From: Gammaproteobacteria bacterium
Lineage (GTDB): Bacteria; Pseudomonadota; Gammaproteobacteria; Ga0077536
Length of the DNA stretch: 52,822 bases
Direction of reading: 5' to 3'
Assembly: GCA_019747795.1 (NCBI GenBank)
Contig: JAIEQK010000071.1
Coordinates: forward strand, 1 to 52,822
The first letter of the stretch is position 1, and the number at the start of each line of letters is the position of its first letter. The position numbers and the translations under genes were made by a program. The notes beneath the pieces were generated by a model. That model worked only from the letters and a program-made list of their open reading frames with translations, did not search any database and was not told the DNA's origin. This document shows positions 7,425 through 15,825 of this stretch, in pieces.

Positions 7425-8708
7425 TCAGGCCGCGCGGCTCAGCGCCTGATCGATGTCCCACAGGATGTCGGACAAGGTCTCGATGCCGACCGACAGTCGA
7501 ATCATGTCCGGCGTGACGCCGGCGCGCAGCTGCTGCTCTTCGCTCATCTGGCGATGGGTGGTCGAGGCCGGATGGATGACCAGCGTCTTGGCGTCGCCCA
7601 CGTTCGCGAGATGGCTCAGGAACTGCACGCTCTCGATGAAGCGCGCGCCGGCCTCGCGGCCGCCCTTGATGCCGAAGCTCAGGATAGCGCTCGCGCCGCG
7701 CGGCGTGTATTTCCGCGCGAGGTCGTGATAACGGTCGTTCTTCAAGCCCGGGTAGCGCACCCAGGCGACGCGCGGATGCTGCTCGAGATACTCCGCGACC
7801 GCGAGCGCGTTGTCGCAGTGCCGGTCCATGCGCACCGGCAGGGTCTCGATGCCCTGCAGCAGCAGGAAGGCCGACATCGGACTCAAGGAAGGACCCAGCA
7901 CCCGCAATTGCTCGAGGCGCGCGCGCATGGTGTAACCGAAGTCGCCGAAGGTCTCGTAGAAGCGCACGCCGTGGTAGCCCTCGGAGGGCTCGGTCATGCC
8001 GGGGAACTTGCCGTTGTCCCAGGGGAACTTGCCGCTCTCGACGATCACGCCGCCGATGGTGGTGCCGTGGCCGCCCAGGAACTTGGTCGCGGAGTGGATG
8101 ACGATGTCCGCGCCCCACTTGAACGGCTGGCAGAGATAGGGCGTCGGAAAGGTGTTGTCCAGCATCAGCGGCAGTCCGGCGTCGTGCGCGACAGCCGCGA
8201 CCGCCTCGATGTCCAGCACGTTGATCACCGGGTTGCCGATGGTCTCGGCGTACAGCACGCGGGTGTTGGGACGGATGGCCGCGGCGAAGGCCTGCGGATC
8301 ATCGCTGTCGACCAGGGTCGCCTCGATGCCGAAGCGCTTGAAGTTGAAGTCGAGCAGCGTGTGCGTGCCGCCGTACAGCGTGCGCGCGGCGACGATGTGA
8401 TCGCCCGCCTGGCAAAGCGTCAGCAGCGCGATGGCCGAGGCCGCCATGCCGGAGCTGACCGCGAGGCCCGCACGCCCACCTTCGAGCGCCGCCATGCGCT
8501 CCTCGAACACCGCGGTGGTCGGGTTCGACAGCCGCGTGTAGATGTTGCCGAAGGTCTGCAGGTTGAACAGGCTCGCCGCGTGATCGGTGTCGTCGAACAC
8601 GTAGGACGTGGTCTGGTAGATCGGCACCGCGCGCGAGCCGGTGGCGGCGTCGGGGATCTGGCCCGCGTGCAGGCACAGGGTCTCGAAGCCGAATTCGTGG
8701 TCTGCCAT
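7425..8708 (-). CDS. metY: O-acetylhomoserine sulfhydrylase (aminocarboxypropyltransferase)
   Basis: A 427-residue PLP enzyme of the Cys/Met metabolism family. It starts FETLCLHAGQIPD and carries PIYQTTSYVFDDTDHAA, a feature of O-acetylhomoserine sulfhydrylases. SSGMAASAIALL is the phosphate-binding region, DNTFPTPYLCQPF contains the PLP-contacting Asp, and the Schiff-base Lys lies in HSATKFLGGHGTTIGG. The long insert VESGKFPWDNGKFPG separates this subgroup from cystathionine gamma-synthase. It makes homocysteine directly from sulfide. It lies 37 bp after the CoA-binding protein gene, a pairing I recall from other genomes. No SAM or SAH riboswitch fits in the short gap. Confidence 0.93.
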   Translation of the reverse strand: MADHEFGFETLCLHAGQIPDAATGSRAVPIYQTTSYVFDDTDHAASLFNLQTFGNIYTRLSNPTTAVFEERMAALEGGRAGLAVSSGMAASAIALLTLCQAGDHIVAARTLYGGTHTLLDFNFKRFGIEATLVDSDDPQAFAAAIRPNTRVLYAETIGNPVINVLDIEAVAAVAHDAGLPLMLDNTFPTPYLCQPFKWGADIVIHSATKFLGGHGTTIGGVIVESGKFPWDNGKFPGMTEPSEGYHGVRFYETFGDFGYTMRARLEQLRVLGPSLSPMSAFLLLQGIETLPVRMDRHCDNALAVAEYLEQHPRVAWVRYPGLKNDRYHDLARKYTPRGASAILSFGIKGGREAGARFIESVQFLSHLANVGDAKTLVIHPASTTHRQMSEEQQLRAGVTPDMIRLSVGIETLSDILWDIDQALSRAA

Positions 8709-8745
8709 GGCTAGCTCTTGTCGCTGGAAACGCGCGCTCGGGCGC

Positions 8746-9237
8746 TCAGTTGAACACGGTCTTGGGGCGCTTGGACGACACCACGCGGGTGTTCACGCCG
8801 ACGAAGTTGAGCCCGCCGCACAGCCGCGCGTGCTCGATCTTCATGCAGCGGTCCATCACCACGTCGAGGCCCGCGGCGCGCGCACGGGCGGCGGCCTCGA
8901 GGTTGATCACGCCGAGCTGCAGCCACAGCACCTTGGCGCCGATGGCGATCGCCTCCTCGGCGAGCGGCGGAATGTCCTCCGCGCGGCGGAAGCAGTCCAC
9001 CACGTCGACCTTCTCGGGGATCTCACGCAGGCTCGCGTAGCACTTCTCGCCCAGCACTTCGTCGTAGGCGGGATTGACCGGAATGATGCGGTAGCCGTGG
9101 TGCTGCAGGTACTTGGCGGCGAAGTTGCTGGGCCGGTGCCAGTTCTGCGAGAGGCCGACGATGGCGATGGTGTGACTCTCGGCGAGGATGCGCCGCAGGG
9201 TGGGAATATCCGCTTCGAAATCAGCCGCGCTCACCAT
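8746..9237 (-). CDS. CoA-binding (YccU-type) Rossmann protein
   Basis: A 163-residue single-domain CoA-binding protein. The N-terminal nucleotide-binding segment HTIAIVGLSQNWHRPSNFAAKYLQ is followed by GYRIIPVNPAYDEVLGEKCYASL, the standard pattern of the succinyl-CoA-synthetase-like CoA-binding fold. DVVMDRCMKIEH (C-terminal half) contains a conserved Cys and a metal-like Glu/His. The enzymatic role is unknown. Position directly upstream of metY suggests a link with sulfur assimilation or homocysteine synthesis, but this is inference from context. Upstream on this strand are a hairpin (9293-9269) and a palindrome (9355-9316). Confidence 0.9.
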   Translation of the reverse strand: MVSAADFEADIPTLRRILAESHTIAIVGLSQNWHRPSNFAAKYLQHHGYRIIPVNPAYDEVLGEKCYASLREIPEKVDVVDCFRRAEDIPPLAEEAIAIGAKVLWLQLGVINLEAAARARAAGLDVVMDRCMKIEHARLCGGLNFVGVNTRVVSSKRPKTVFN

Positions 9238-9268
9238 CGTCGTTCACTCACAGGTCGCCATGAAACAG

Positions 9269-9293
9269 GCGCGCCCCGGGTAGCGGGGCGCGC
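9269..9293 (-). promoter_or_regulatory. leader hairpin before the CoA-binding protein/metY operon
   Basis: A 9-bp GC-only stem (9269-9277 with 9285-9293) with a 7-nt loop lies about 31 nt before the start at 9237. On the minus strand a TGCTATCGT sequence just upstream (about 9308-9300) resembles an extended -10 box, so the hairpin would be in the 5' leader. It could be an attenuator or stabiliser; there is no clear T tract. Confidence 0.35.
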
Positions 9294-9315
9294 GGGCGAA
9301 CGATAGCAGATGAAC

Positions 9316-9355
9316 GCCGCGCCGGGGTACCGGCGCGCCGGTACCCCGGCGCGGC
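9316..9355. repeat. perfect 40-bp palindrome immediately after the acyl-CoA dehydrogenase stop
   Basis: Every base from 9316 to 9335 pairs with 9336 to 9355, centred on GGCGCGCC and flanked by GGTACC-type sequence. It begins 1 nt after the TGA stop (9358-9356) of the minus-strand acyl-CoA dehydrogenase. In RNA it would form a very stable hairpin with practically no loop, so it could end or protect that transcript. It lacks a T tract and could also be a dimeric protein site. Confidence 0.6.
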
Positions 9356-11125
9356 TCAGAGCAGCGCGGTGTCCAGGTCGGCGACGAGCGCCGAGCCCTC
9401 CGTGATGACGCGCGCGAGCGCGGCGGTGCGCGGCAGGATCTGCGCCGCGTAGAAGCCCGCCGAGGCGAGCTTGGCGCGATGGAAATCGTCGCCCTCGCCC
9501 GCCGCCGCGGCGCGCGCCGCGGCCTGCGCCATCAGCCAGCCGCCGCAGGTCAGCCCGGCGAGTTCGAGGTAGGACACCGCCGCCGCCGCGGGCAGGCGCG
9601 GATCGGACGCCGCGCCGCAGATCCAGGCGACAACCGTCTCGAGATCATCGACCGCGGCTGCCAACGCGTCGCGCGCGAGCGCCACGGTGCCACCCTGGGA
9701 CTGCAGATCGGCGACCGTCGCGCGCATGTCGGCGATCAGTTCGCGCATGGCATGGCCGCCGTCGCGCAGCGTCTTGCGGCCGACCAGGTCACCGGCCTGG
9801 ATGCCGGTGGTGCCTTCGTAAATCGGCGCGATGCGCGCGTCGCGCAGATGCTGCGCCGCGCCGGTCTCCTCGACATAGCCCATGCCGCCGTGCACCTGCA
9901 CGCCGAGCGAGGCGATCTGCACGCCGGTCTCAGTCGACCAGGCCTTGACGATGGGCGTCAGCACGTCGCCGCGGCGCTCGGCGCGGGCGCGCACGTCGGC
10001 GTCGGGATGCAGCGCCGCGGTGTCGTATTCCACCGCGCACACATAGGCCAGCGCGCGCATCGCTTCGATCTGGCACTTCATGCTCATCAGCATGCGCTTG
10101 ACGTCGGGATGCTCGACGATGGTCGCGCGCGGCCCGGCGCCCGGCGCCTGGCCCTGCACGCGCTCGCGCGCGTGCTCGAGCGCCTTCTGATAGGCGCGCT
10201 CGGCGATCGCCATGCCTTCACGGCCGACCGCGTGGCGCGCCGCGTTCATCATGGTGAACATGTGCATGAGGCCGCGATTCAGTTCGCCGACCAGGTAGCC
10301 GACCGCGCCGCCGTTGTCGCCATAGGACATGACCGCCGTCGGACTGCCGTGGATGCCGAGCTTGTGCTCGATGGACACGCAGCGCAGGTCGTTGCGCGGA
10401 CCGAGCGAGCCATCCGCGTTGACCAGGAACTTCGGCACCGCGAACAGCGAGATGCCGCGCGTGCCTTCCGGCGCGTCGGGCAGGCGCGCGAGCACCAGGT
10501 GGATGATGTTGTCGGTGAGATCGTGCTCACCGTAGGTGATGAAGATCTTCTGCCCGGTGACCAGGTAGTGGTCACCGTTCGGCACCGCGCGCGTGCGCAC
10601 CGCGCTCAGATCCGAACCGGCCTGCGGCTCGGTCAGGTTCATGGTGCCGGTCCAGGTGCCGCTGATGAGCTGCGCGAGGAAAGTCGCGCGCAGCGCATCG
10701 CTGCCGTGCTGCTCGATGGCCTCGATCGCGCCGCCGGTCAGCATCGGGCACAGGCCGAAGGCCATGTTGGCGGCGTCCCACATCTCGCCCACGGCCGTGG
10801 CCAGCACCTTGGGCAGGCCCTGGCCACCGAACTCGGGGTTCATGGCGAGCCCGTTCCAGCCGCCCTCGCAGAACGCGCGATAGGCTTCGCGCCAGCCGGG
10901 CGGCGTGGTCACTACGCCGTCTTCCCACTTGCAGCCGACGGTGTCACCGACGCGGTTCAGCGGCGAAAGCACTTCGCTCGCGAGCTTCGCCGCTTCTTCC
11001 AGCACCGCGTCGCTCAGATCGGCGGTGACTTCATCGAAACCGGCCAGCGCCTGCAGGCGCTCGAAGCCGATCAGATCATTGATGACGAACCGCATGTCGC
11101 GCAGCGGCGCGGTGTACTCGGCCAT
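9356..11125 (-). CDS. acyl-CoA dehydrogenase, DmdC/FadE-like large type
   Basis: A 589-residue acyl-CoA dehydrogenase. It has the N-terminal extension, FAD/substrate motif MNLTEPQAGSDLSAVRT, GQKIFITYGEHDL, SIEHKLGIHGSPTAVMSYGD and the C-terminal region YEGTTGIQAGDLVGRK that marks the approximately 600-residue group including 3-methylmercaptopropionyl-CoA dehydrogenase (DmdC). An extra alpha-helical domain fills the last 130 residues. It introduces a 2,3-double bond into an acyl-CoA, passing electrons to ETF. Substrate could be a medium or long acyl-CoA or methylmercaptopropionyl-CoA; DMSP use cannot be claimed without dmdB/dmdD. ATG 11125 has GGAGA upstream. A perfect palindrome follows the stop. 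Confidence 0.93.
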   Translation of the reverse strand: MAEYTAPLRDMRFVINDLIGFERLQALAGFDEVTADLSDAVLEEAAKLASEVLSPLNRVGDTVGCKWEDGVVTTPPGWREAYRAFCEGGWNGLAMNPEFGGQGLPKVLATAVGEMWDAANMAFGLCPMLTGGAIEAIEQHGSDALRATFLAQLISGTWTGTMNLTEPQAGSDLSAVRTRAVPNGDHYLVTGQKIFITYGEHDLTDNIIHLVLARLPDAPEGTRGISLFAVPKFLVNADGSLGPRNDLRCVSIEHKLGIHGSPTAVMSYGDNGGAVGYLVGELNRGLMHMFTMMNAARHAVGREGMAIAERAYQKALEHARERVQGQAPGAGPRATIVEHPDVKRMLMSMKCQIEAMRALAYVCAVEYDTAALHPDADVRARAERRGDVLTPIVKAWSTETGVQIASLGVQVHGGMGYVEETGAAQHLRDARIAPIYEGTTGIQAGDLVGRKTLRDGGHAMRELIADMRATVADLQSQGGTVALARDALAAAVDDLETVVAWICGAASDPRLPAAAAVSYLELAGLTCGGWLMAQAAARAAAAGEGDDFHRAKLASAGFYAAQILPRTAALARVITEGSALVADLDTALL

Positions 11126-11249
11126 TGAAGGTCTCCGGAATGTAGTCAGCGATCCGCAGGCTGCTGCGCCGGCGTCGATCGCGGCGAGGCCACGAGCCCC
11201 GCTCAGGGTTTGCGCGCGGGTGTCGGCGGCAAACGGTTGTCATCTAACA

Positions 11250-11276
11250 CGAAACTCGGCACCAGGCCGAGTTTCG
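11250..11276 (-). terminator. hairpin downstream of shc
   Basis: A perfect 10-bp stem CGAAACTCGG/CCGAGTTTCG with a 7-nt loop lies 74 nt after the shc stop and 125 nt before the acyl-CoA dehydrogenase start. It resembles an intrinsic terminator stem, but the following minus-strand sequence (TGTTAGATG) has only a weak T content. The rest of the 224-bp gap shows nothing else clear. Confidence 0.45.
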
Positions 11277-11349
11277 CATCTCTCCATCGCTGCTATGGCG
11301 TCAAGCGGGACGGGTCACTTGAACTCGCCTCGCCGCCACGGGAATCGAC

Positions 11350-13413
11350 TCAGGCCATGGCCAGGACCGGTATCGGTCCCAAGTCGATGGGGCCTTCGGT
11401 CATGACCTCGGCCTGACGCGTCGGAATGCCCTGACGGGCCCGCGCGTAGGTCGCCAGCGCCCACACCGGGAAGTAGCGGGCATAGCCGTGGTAGCGCAGG
11501 TAGAACACCTTGGCGAAACCGGTGCCGGTGTACTCCTCTTCGTCCCACTCGCCCGCCGCATTCTGGGTGCGCACCAGGTAGTCCACACCCCTTTGTACGT
11601 GCGGCGTGCCCGCCGCGCCCACCGCCAGCAGGCCGAGCAGCGCCCAGGCGGTCTGCGAGGCGGTGCTGATGCCTCGGCCGGTCAGGCCAGGGTCGTCATA
11701 GGTGTTGCAGGACTCGCCCCAGCCGCCGTCCTCGTTCTGATGATCCTGCAACCACTGCACTGCCTTGCGCACGTAGGGCTTGGCGACGTCCTCGCCGATG
11801 GCGCCCAACGCCGCCAGCACGCTCCAGGTGCCGTAGATGTAGTTCACGCCCCAGCGGCCGTACCAGGACCCGTCTTCCTCCTGGTCTTCGCGCAGGAACT
11901 CGAGCGCGCGTTGCACCGGCGGGAAGCTCTGGTCATAACCGAGCATGGCCAGGAGTTCGATACAGCGAGCGGTGAGATCCGCGGTGCCGGGATCGACCAG
12001 CGCGCCGTGATCGGCGAATGGGATCTTGTTCAGGTACTCGCTGTTGTTGCCGATGTCGAACGCACCCCAGGAGCCGTCCGGGTTCTGCATGCCGAGCAGC
12101 CAGTTGACCGCTTGGTTGATGCGCTTGCGCTTGTGCTGCTTGTCGTGGGCGCCCGCGCGGAGCAGCGCCATCAGCACCATGCCGGTGTCGTCGACGTCGG
12201 GGTACTTGTCGTTCTCGTACTGGAAGGCCCAGCCGCCGGGCTCGAGACCGGGCGCGCGATCGGTCCAGTCGCCGGTGACGAAGATCTGGTGGTCGAACAG
12301 CCATTCCACCGCCTGCTGCACCGCCGGGTGGTCGCTCTGGGCGCCGGCCTCGGTGAGCGCCGACAACGACAGGCAGGTGTCCCAGATGGGCGACACGCAG
12401 GGCTGCACGTAGGTCTCTTCTTCGCCGTCCAGCACCAGGTCCTCGATGGCCTGCACGGTGCGGGTGAAGTCCGGATCGTCCTCCGGCGCGCCAAGTTCGC
12501 GCAACGCCATCGCGGCGTTGGCCATGGCGGGATAGATGGCGCCGATGCCGCCCTTGCCCTTGGTGTGATCGCGCATCCAGTTCTCAGCGCGCTTGATGGC
12601 GCGGCCGCGAATGGCATGCGGGATCATGGGTTCGACCACCTTCAGCAGGCGGTCGAGCAGGATGAAGCAGCTCTTCAGCGGGCTCTTGATGCTGAAAGAG
12701 TCGAGGTTGCGCAGCTTCATCGGCTGGCAATGGAAGAGTTCGGCCACGCCGAGGTGCAGGTCGACGTGCACCACCGGCCGCTTCGCGAACAGGATCAAGA
12801 GCGGCACGATCACGCAGCGCGACCAGTAGGACACGCGGCTCAGGTTGAAGAACCACCAGCGCGGCAGGAACATGATCTCGACCGGCATGGCCGGCACGGT
12901 GCGCCAGGGCAGCTGACCGAAGATCGCGAGCGTGATGCGGGTGAAGACGTTGACCTTCTCCGCGCCGCCGTTGGCCAGCACCCAGTGCCGCGCGCGCACC
13001 ATGAAGGGTGCGTCCGGTGACTGCCCCATGAGCTTCAGCGCGAAATACGCCTTGACCGTGGCGCTGATGTCACCCGGCCCGCCGTGGTACAGCGACCAGC
13101 TGCCATTGCGGTTCTGCATGCGCCGCAGGTAGCGGACGATCTTCTCTTCACGCTCCTTGTTGGAGCGACCGAGGTAGTGCTGCAGCAGGATGTATTCGGA
13201 AGGGATGGTGGCGTCGGCCTCGAGGTCGAACCGCCAGTGGCCGTCCAGCGCCTGGCGCTTGAGCAGGGCCTGGGCGGCGCGATTGAGGCAGGACTGCACG
13301 GCATCCGCCGCGCGGGCCAGCGGTTGGACCGCGCGCTCTTCCCACCATGGGGTGCGCGCCTCGCTGTCCTGGGTGATGACTCGAGATTGTGCTTCTTGTC
13401 GTGCTTCGATCAT
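11350..13413 (-). CDS. shc: squalene-hopene cyclase
   Basis: A 687-residue cyclase that converts squalene to hopene/diplopterol, the first step of hopanoid synthesis; it is a monotopic membrane enzyme. The acid motif DVDD is at 406-409 (YPDVDDTGM). QW repeats occur throughout: DGHWRF (57-62), NRNGSWSLY, NPDGSWGAFD, EDGSWYGRWGVNYIYGTW and QNEDGGWGES. The hydrophobic segment around 198-212 matches the membrane-inserted channel. Length is normal for bacterial SHC. The gene stands alone: no hpn biosynthesis, squalene synthase or hopanoid transporter gene is beside it, so the remaining pathway must be elsewhere. A 464-bp region without clear genes lies upstream. Confidence 0.97.
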   Translation of the reverse strand: MIEARQEAQSRVITQDSEARTPWWEERAVQPLARAADAVQSCLNRAAQALLKRQALDGHWRFDLEADATIPSEYILLQHYLGRSNKEREEKIVRYLRRMQNRNGSWSLYHGGPGDISATVKAYFALKLMGQSPDAPFMVRARHWVLANGGAEKVNVFTRITLAIFGQLPWRTVPAMPVEIMFLPRWWFFNLSRVSYWSRCVIVPLLILFAKRPVVHVDLHLGVAELFHCQPMKLRNLDSFSIKSPLKSCFILLDRLLKVVEPMIPHAIRGRAIKRAENWMRDHTKGKGGIGAIYPAMANAAMALRELGAPEDDPDFTRTVQAIEDLVLDGEEETYVQPCVSPIWDTCLSLSALTEAGAQSDHPAVQQAVEWLFDHQIFVTGDWTDRAPGLEPGGWAFQYENDKYPDVDDTGMVLMALLRAGAHDKQHKRKRINQAVNWLLGMQNPDGSWGAFDIGNNSEYLNKIPFADHGALVDPGTADLTARCIELLAMLGYDQSFPPVQRALEFLREDQEEDGSWYGRWGVNYIYGTWSVLAALGAIGEDVAKPYVRKAVQWLQDHQNEDGGWGESCNTYDDPGLTGRGISTASQTAWALLGLLAVGAAGTPHVQRGVDYLVRTQNAAGEWDEEEYTGTGFAKVFYLRYHGYARYFPVWALATYARARQGIPTRQAEVMTEGPIDLGPIPVLAMA

Positions 13414-13857
13414 TTTCCAACAAGTCCAGCCGGCGCGGTGGCGCCCACGTTTTGTTCAGCGACTGACTGCCCGGCGGCCTGGGGCTCGGTCAGATGCCGT
13501 CATGTCGCACCGCAATCCTTCGATGCTGTGCCGCAGCATTCGACCATGCCAGCGCCTGGAAGTCACGGAGTGGACCAGTGAGAAGCCTGGCCTCGCGGGC
13601 CGTCGCGCGACTCCTCTGAGCCTCGGGCGACCCGAAAGTGCCGTGCCTGGCGATGTCGTACTCCGTGCCGCTGTGCAAAACGCGTGGGCGTCCGGGCCAG
13701 ATCACCTGAAACGCGTTTCGTGATGGCGTTCCCGCGCCGGGAATTCGACCATCGTTGTTTTATTAATACGCGAATGTTCCCCCATCCGGCGATGGGATGC
13801 AAGGTTTTGCGCGGAAAATCATACAGATCGCGAGGGCCCTTGAGGCCTCGACGCAAC
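13414..13857. other. gene-free region upstream of shc
   Basis: About 440 bp with no convincing coding frame on either strand. It has an AT-rich stretch near 13755-13775 (TATTAAT on the minus strand, a possible -10 box pointing to shc) and the dyad at 13701-13724. If that promoter is used, the shc mRNA would have a leader of about 340 nt. Confidence 0.4.
13701..13724. promoter_or_regulatory. LacI-type operator-like dyad upstream of shc
   Basis: GAAACGCGTTTC (13708-13719) is a perfect 12-bp palindrome, flanked by ATCAC (13701-13705) and GTGAT (13720-13724) in inverted orientation with a 2-nt offset. The TGAAA/TTTC halves around CG resemble LacI-family operators. No LacI-type regulator is encoded in this window, so the binding protein is unknown. 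Confidence 0.3.
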
Positions 13858-13878
13858 ACGGCCCATAGCTGGGGCCGT
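13858..13878 (-). terminator. hairpin after the REC-GGDEF-EAL gene
   Basis: Stem ACGGCCC (13858-13864) pairs with GGGCCGT (13872-13878), with a 7-nt loop. It overlaps the TGA stop (13880-13878) of the c-di-GMP protein. It looks like a compact terminator stem but has no strong T tract. Confidence 0.35.
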
Positions 13879-15725
13879 CAGGACAGGAGCGCGTCTCCGC
13901 CCATGGCGACGAGGCGGCCGCCGGCAAATCCGCCCGGCAGGGCGGCAACGAAGTCGTCGAAGGGCAGCGGTTCGCTGAACAGGAAGCCCTGCACCGCGTC
14001 GCAGCCTTCCCGCACCAGGAGGTCGAGCTGGTCCTGGTTCTCCACCCCTTCAGCGATGACGCCGAGGCGCAGGGCCCGCCCGAGCGCAATGATCGCGCGG
14101 GTGATGGCCTCCTCGTCGGGGTTGCCCGGCAGGTCGTCGACGAAGCTGCGGTCGATTTTGAGGCCGTCGATGCGGAAGCGCTTCAGATAGGACAGGGAGG
14201 AATAGCCGGTACCGAAGTCGTCCAGGAACACGGCCACGCCCATGCCCTTCAGGAAATCGAGCTGCTCGCGGCTGTGGCGATCGTCGTCCAGCAGCAGGCT
14301 TTCGGTAATCTCGAGCACCAGCTGATTGGGGTCGGCCCCGGTCTCCTCCAGCACCCGCGCCACCGTCGCGCCGATGTCGCTGCCGCGGAACTGGCAGGTG
14401 GAGAGATTGACCGCGACGCTGAGATCCTCATAGCCCAGCGCGCGCCAGCGCGCGAGATCTTCGCAGGCGCGCTTCAGCACCCACTCGCCTATCGGCACGA
14501 TGAGCCCCGACTCCTCGGCGAGCGGCACGAAGCGATCCGGCATCAGCACGCCCAGGCGCGGGTGGCGCCAGCGCAGCAGGGCCTCGGCGCCCAGCACCGC
14601 GCCGGTCTGCAGGCACAGCTTCGGCTGGTAGCACAGGAACAGCGTTTCGTCGGCCAGCGCGCGACGCAGCGCGGCCTCCAGCTGCAGGTTGTCATCGGTG
14701 ACCGCCTGCAGCGCCGGGGTGAAGACGCACACCCGTCCACGCCCCTCCTTCTTCGCTCGGTACATGGCGTGGTCGGCCTTGCGCAGCAGTTCGCCGACGT
14801 CGGCGAGTTCGCCGCGGCAGAGACTCACACCGATGCTGGCGGACACCGAGATCTCCTCGCCGCGCACGAAGATCGGCTCCGACAGGCTGGCCAGCAGCTT
14901 CTGGCACAGCGGCTCGAGCTCGAACTCGTCATGCACGTCCTCCAGCAGGATGGCGAACTCGTCGCTGCCAACCCGCGCGATGGTGTCGCCCTGGCGCACA
15001 CAGGCGCTCAGGCGATAGGCCACCGTGACCAGGAGTTCGTCGCCGGCGCCGTGGCCGAAAGCCTCGTTCACGGACTTGAAGCGATCCACGTCCAGCGAGA
15101 TGACCGCCACGGTGCGCAGCGCCTGGGCGGCGCGGCGCACGGCCATCTGCACGCAATCGCGGAACTGGTCGCGGTTGGCAAGCCCGGTCAGCTTGTCGAA
15201 TTGCGCGAGGAACGCGAGATGTCTGGAGGTGTGACGGCGCTCGATGGCATAGCGCAGCGTGCGCAGGAGCAGCGCCGGTTCCTCGATGCCGCTCTCGAGA
15301 TAGTCATCAGCGCCGGCGGCGAGGGTCTCGGCGATGCGCGGGTCGTCCGGTCGCGCGCAGAGCACCAGGATGGGCAGTCCAGGTTCGCGCGCTCGAAGCT
15401 CGGCGAGCGTGTCCAGCGGATCCGGGCTGTCCAGCGAGAGGAGCACCGCGTCGAAGGGCTGGGTCGTGAGCTGGGTGCGCGCCGAGGCGGCCCGCGCGGT
15501 GGCGTGCAACACGATGCTGGTCGGCGCGCCGACCTGGCGCGCGAGACGGCGCAGGTGCGCCAGCACACGCGTGTCCTGTTCGATGACCAGCACCCGCAGT
15601 TCGCCGACGCTTCGCAGCTTGGGCAAGGGCCGGCCACCCGAAGCCTTGGCGGCGGCGAGTCGAGGCGGCGTGTTCGCGCGCGTCGACCGCGTCCCTCCCC
15701 CAGGGACGCCACTAATCTTTTTCAT
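13878..15725 (-). CDS. bifunctional-type c-di-GMP protein with degenerate receiver: pseudoREC-GGDEF-EAL
   Basis: A 615-residue protein. Residues 43-160 have a receiver fold (LRVLVIEQD, LPILVLCA, AAGADDYLESG). The phospho-acceptor position in DAVLLSLDSPD reads S97 instead of Asp, and the usual conserved Lys after strand 5 is absent, so it is probably a pseudo-receiver. A diguanylate cyclase domain (175-335) has GSDEF at 253-257 and an RxxD inhibitory site at 244-247. The EAL phosphodiesterase domain (345-600) keeps EALLR (381-385), VNLS, EITES, DDFGTGYSS, KIDRSF and EGVE. Phosphodiesterase activity is likely; cyclase activity possible. ATG 15725 is in AT-rich sequence with a weak ribosome site, so a later start is possible. 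The 213-residue gene lies 100 bp upstream. Confidence 0.88.
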   Translation of the reverse strand: MKKISGVPGGGTRSTRANTPPRLAAAKASGGRPLPKLRSVGELRVLVIEQDTRVLAHLRRLARQVGAPTSIVLHATARAASARTQLTTQPFDAVLLSLDSPDPLDTLAELRAREPGLPILVLCARPDDPRIAETLAAGADDYLESGIEEPALLLRTLRYAIERRHTSRHLAFLAQFDKLTGLANRDQFRDCVQMAVRRAAQALRTVAVISLDVDRFKSVNEAFGHGAGDELLVTVAYRLSACVRQGDTIARVGSDEFAILLEDVHDEFELEPLCQKLLASLSEPIFVRGEEISVSASIGVSLCRGELADVGELLRKADHAMYRAKKEGRGRVCVFTPALQAVTDDNLQLEAALRRALADETLFLCYQPKLCLQTGAVLGAEALLRWRHPRLGVLMPDRFVPLAEESGLIVPIGEWVLKRACEDLARWRALGYEDLSVAVNLSTCQFRGSDIGATVARVLEETGADPNQLVLEITESLLLDDDRHSREQLDFLKGMGVAVFLDDFGTGYSSLSYLKRFRIDGLKIDRSFVDDLPGNPDEEAITRAIIALGRALRLGVIAEGVENQDQLDLLVREGCDAVQGFLFSEPLPFDDFVAALPGGFAGGRLVAMGGDALLS

Positions 15726-15795
15726 TTATTTTTAGGTAGTAACAAGGGTTACCTGTTAACCGTATCACAAATTCCTTTTAAAGCGCTATGCGAAT
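15726..15795 (-). promoter_or_regulatory. AT-rich promoter-like region with short dyads
   Basis: A 70-bp stretch much richer in AT than its surroundings lies before the REC-GGDEF-EAL gene. It contains GTAAC-N4-GTTAC (15739-15752) and GTTAAC (15755-15760). This composition suggests a promoter with an overlapping operator; exact -35/-10 boxes cannot be assigned with confidence. Confidence 0.35.
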
Positions 15796-15825
15796 TGACT
15801 TTTCCGCATCGCCCACGCCTCGGTC

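Noticed and set aside
9356-11125. DMSP demethylation pathway
   Set aside because: The acyl-CoA dehydrogenase resembles DmdC, but dmdA, dmdB and dmdD are not in the window.
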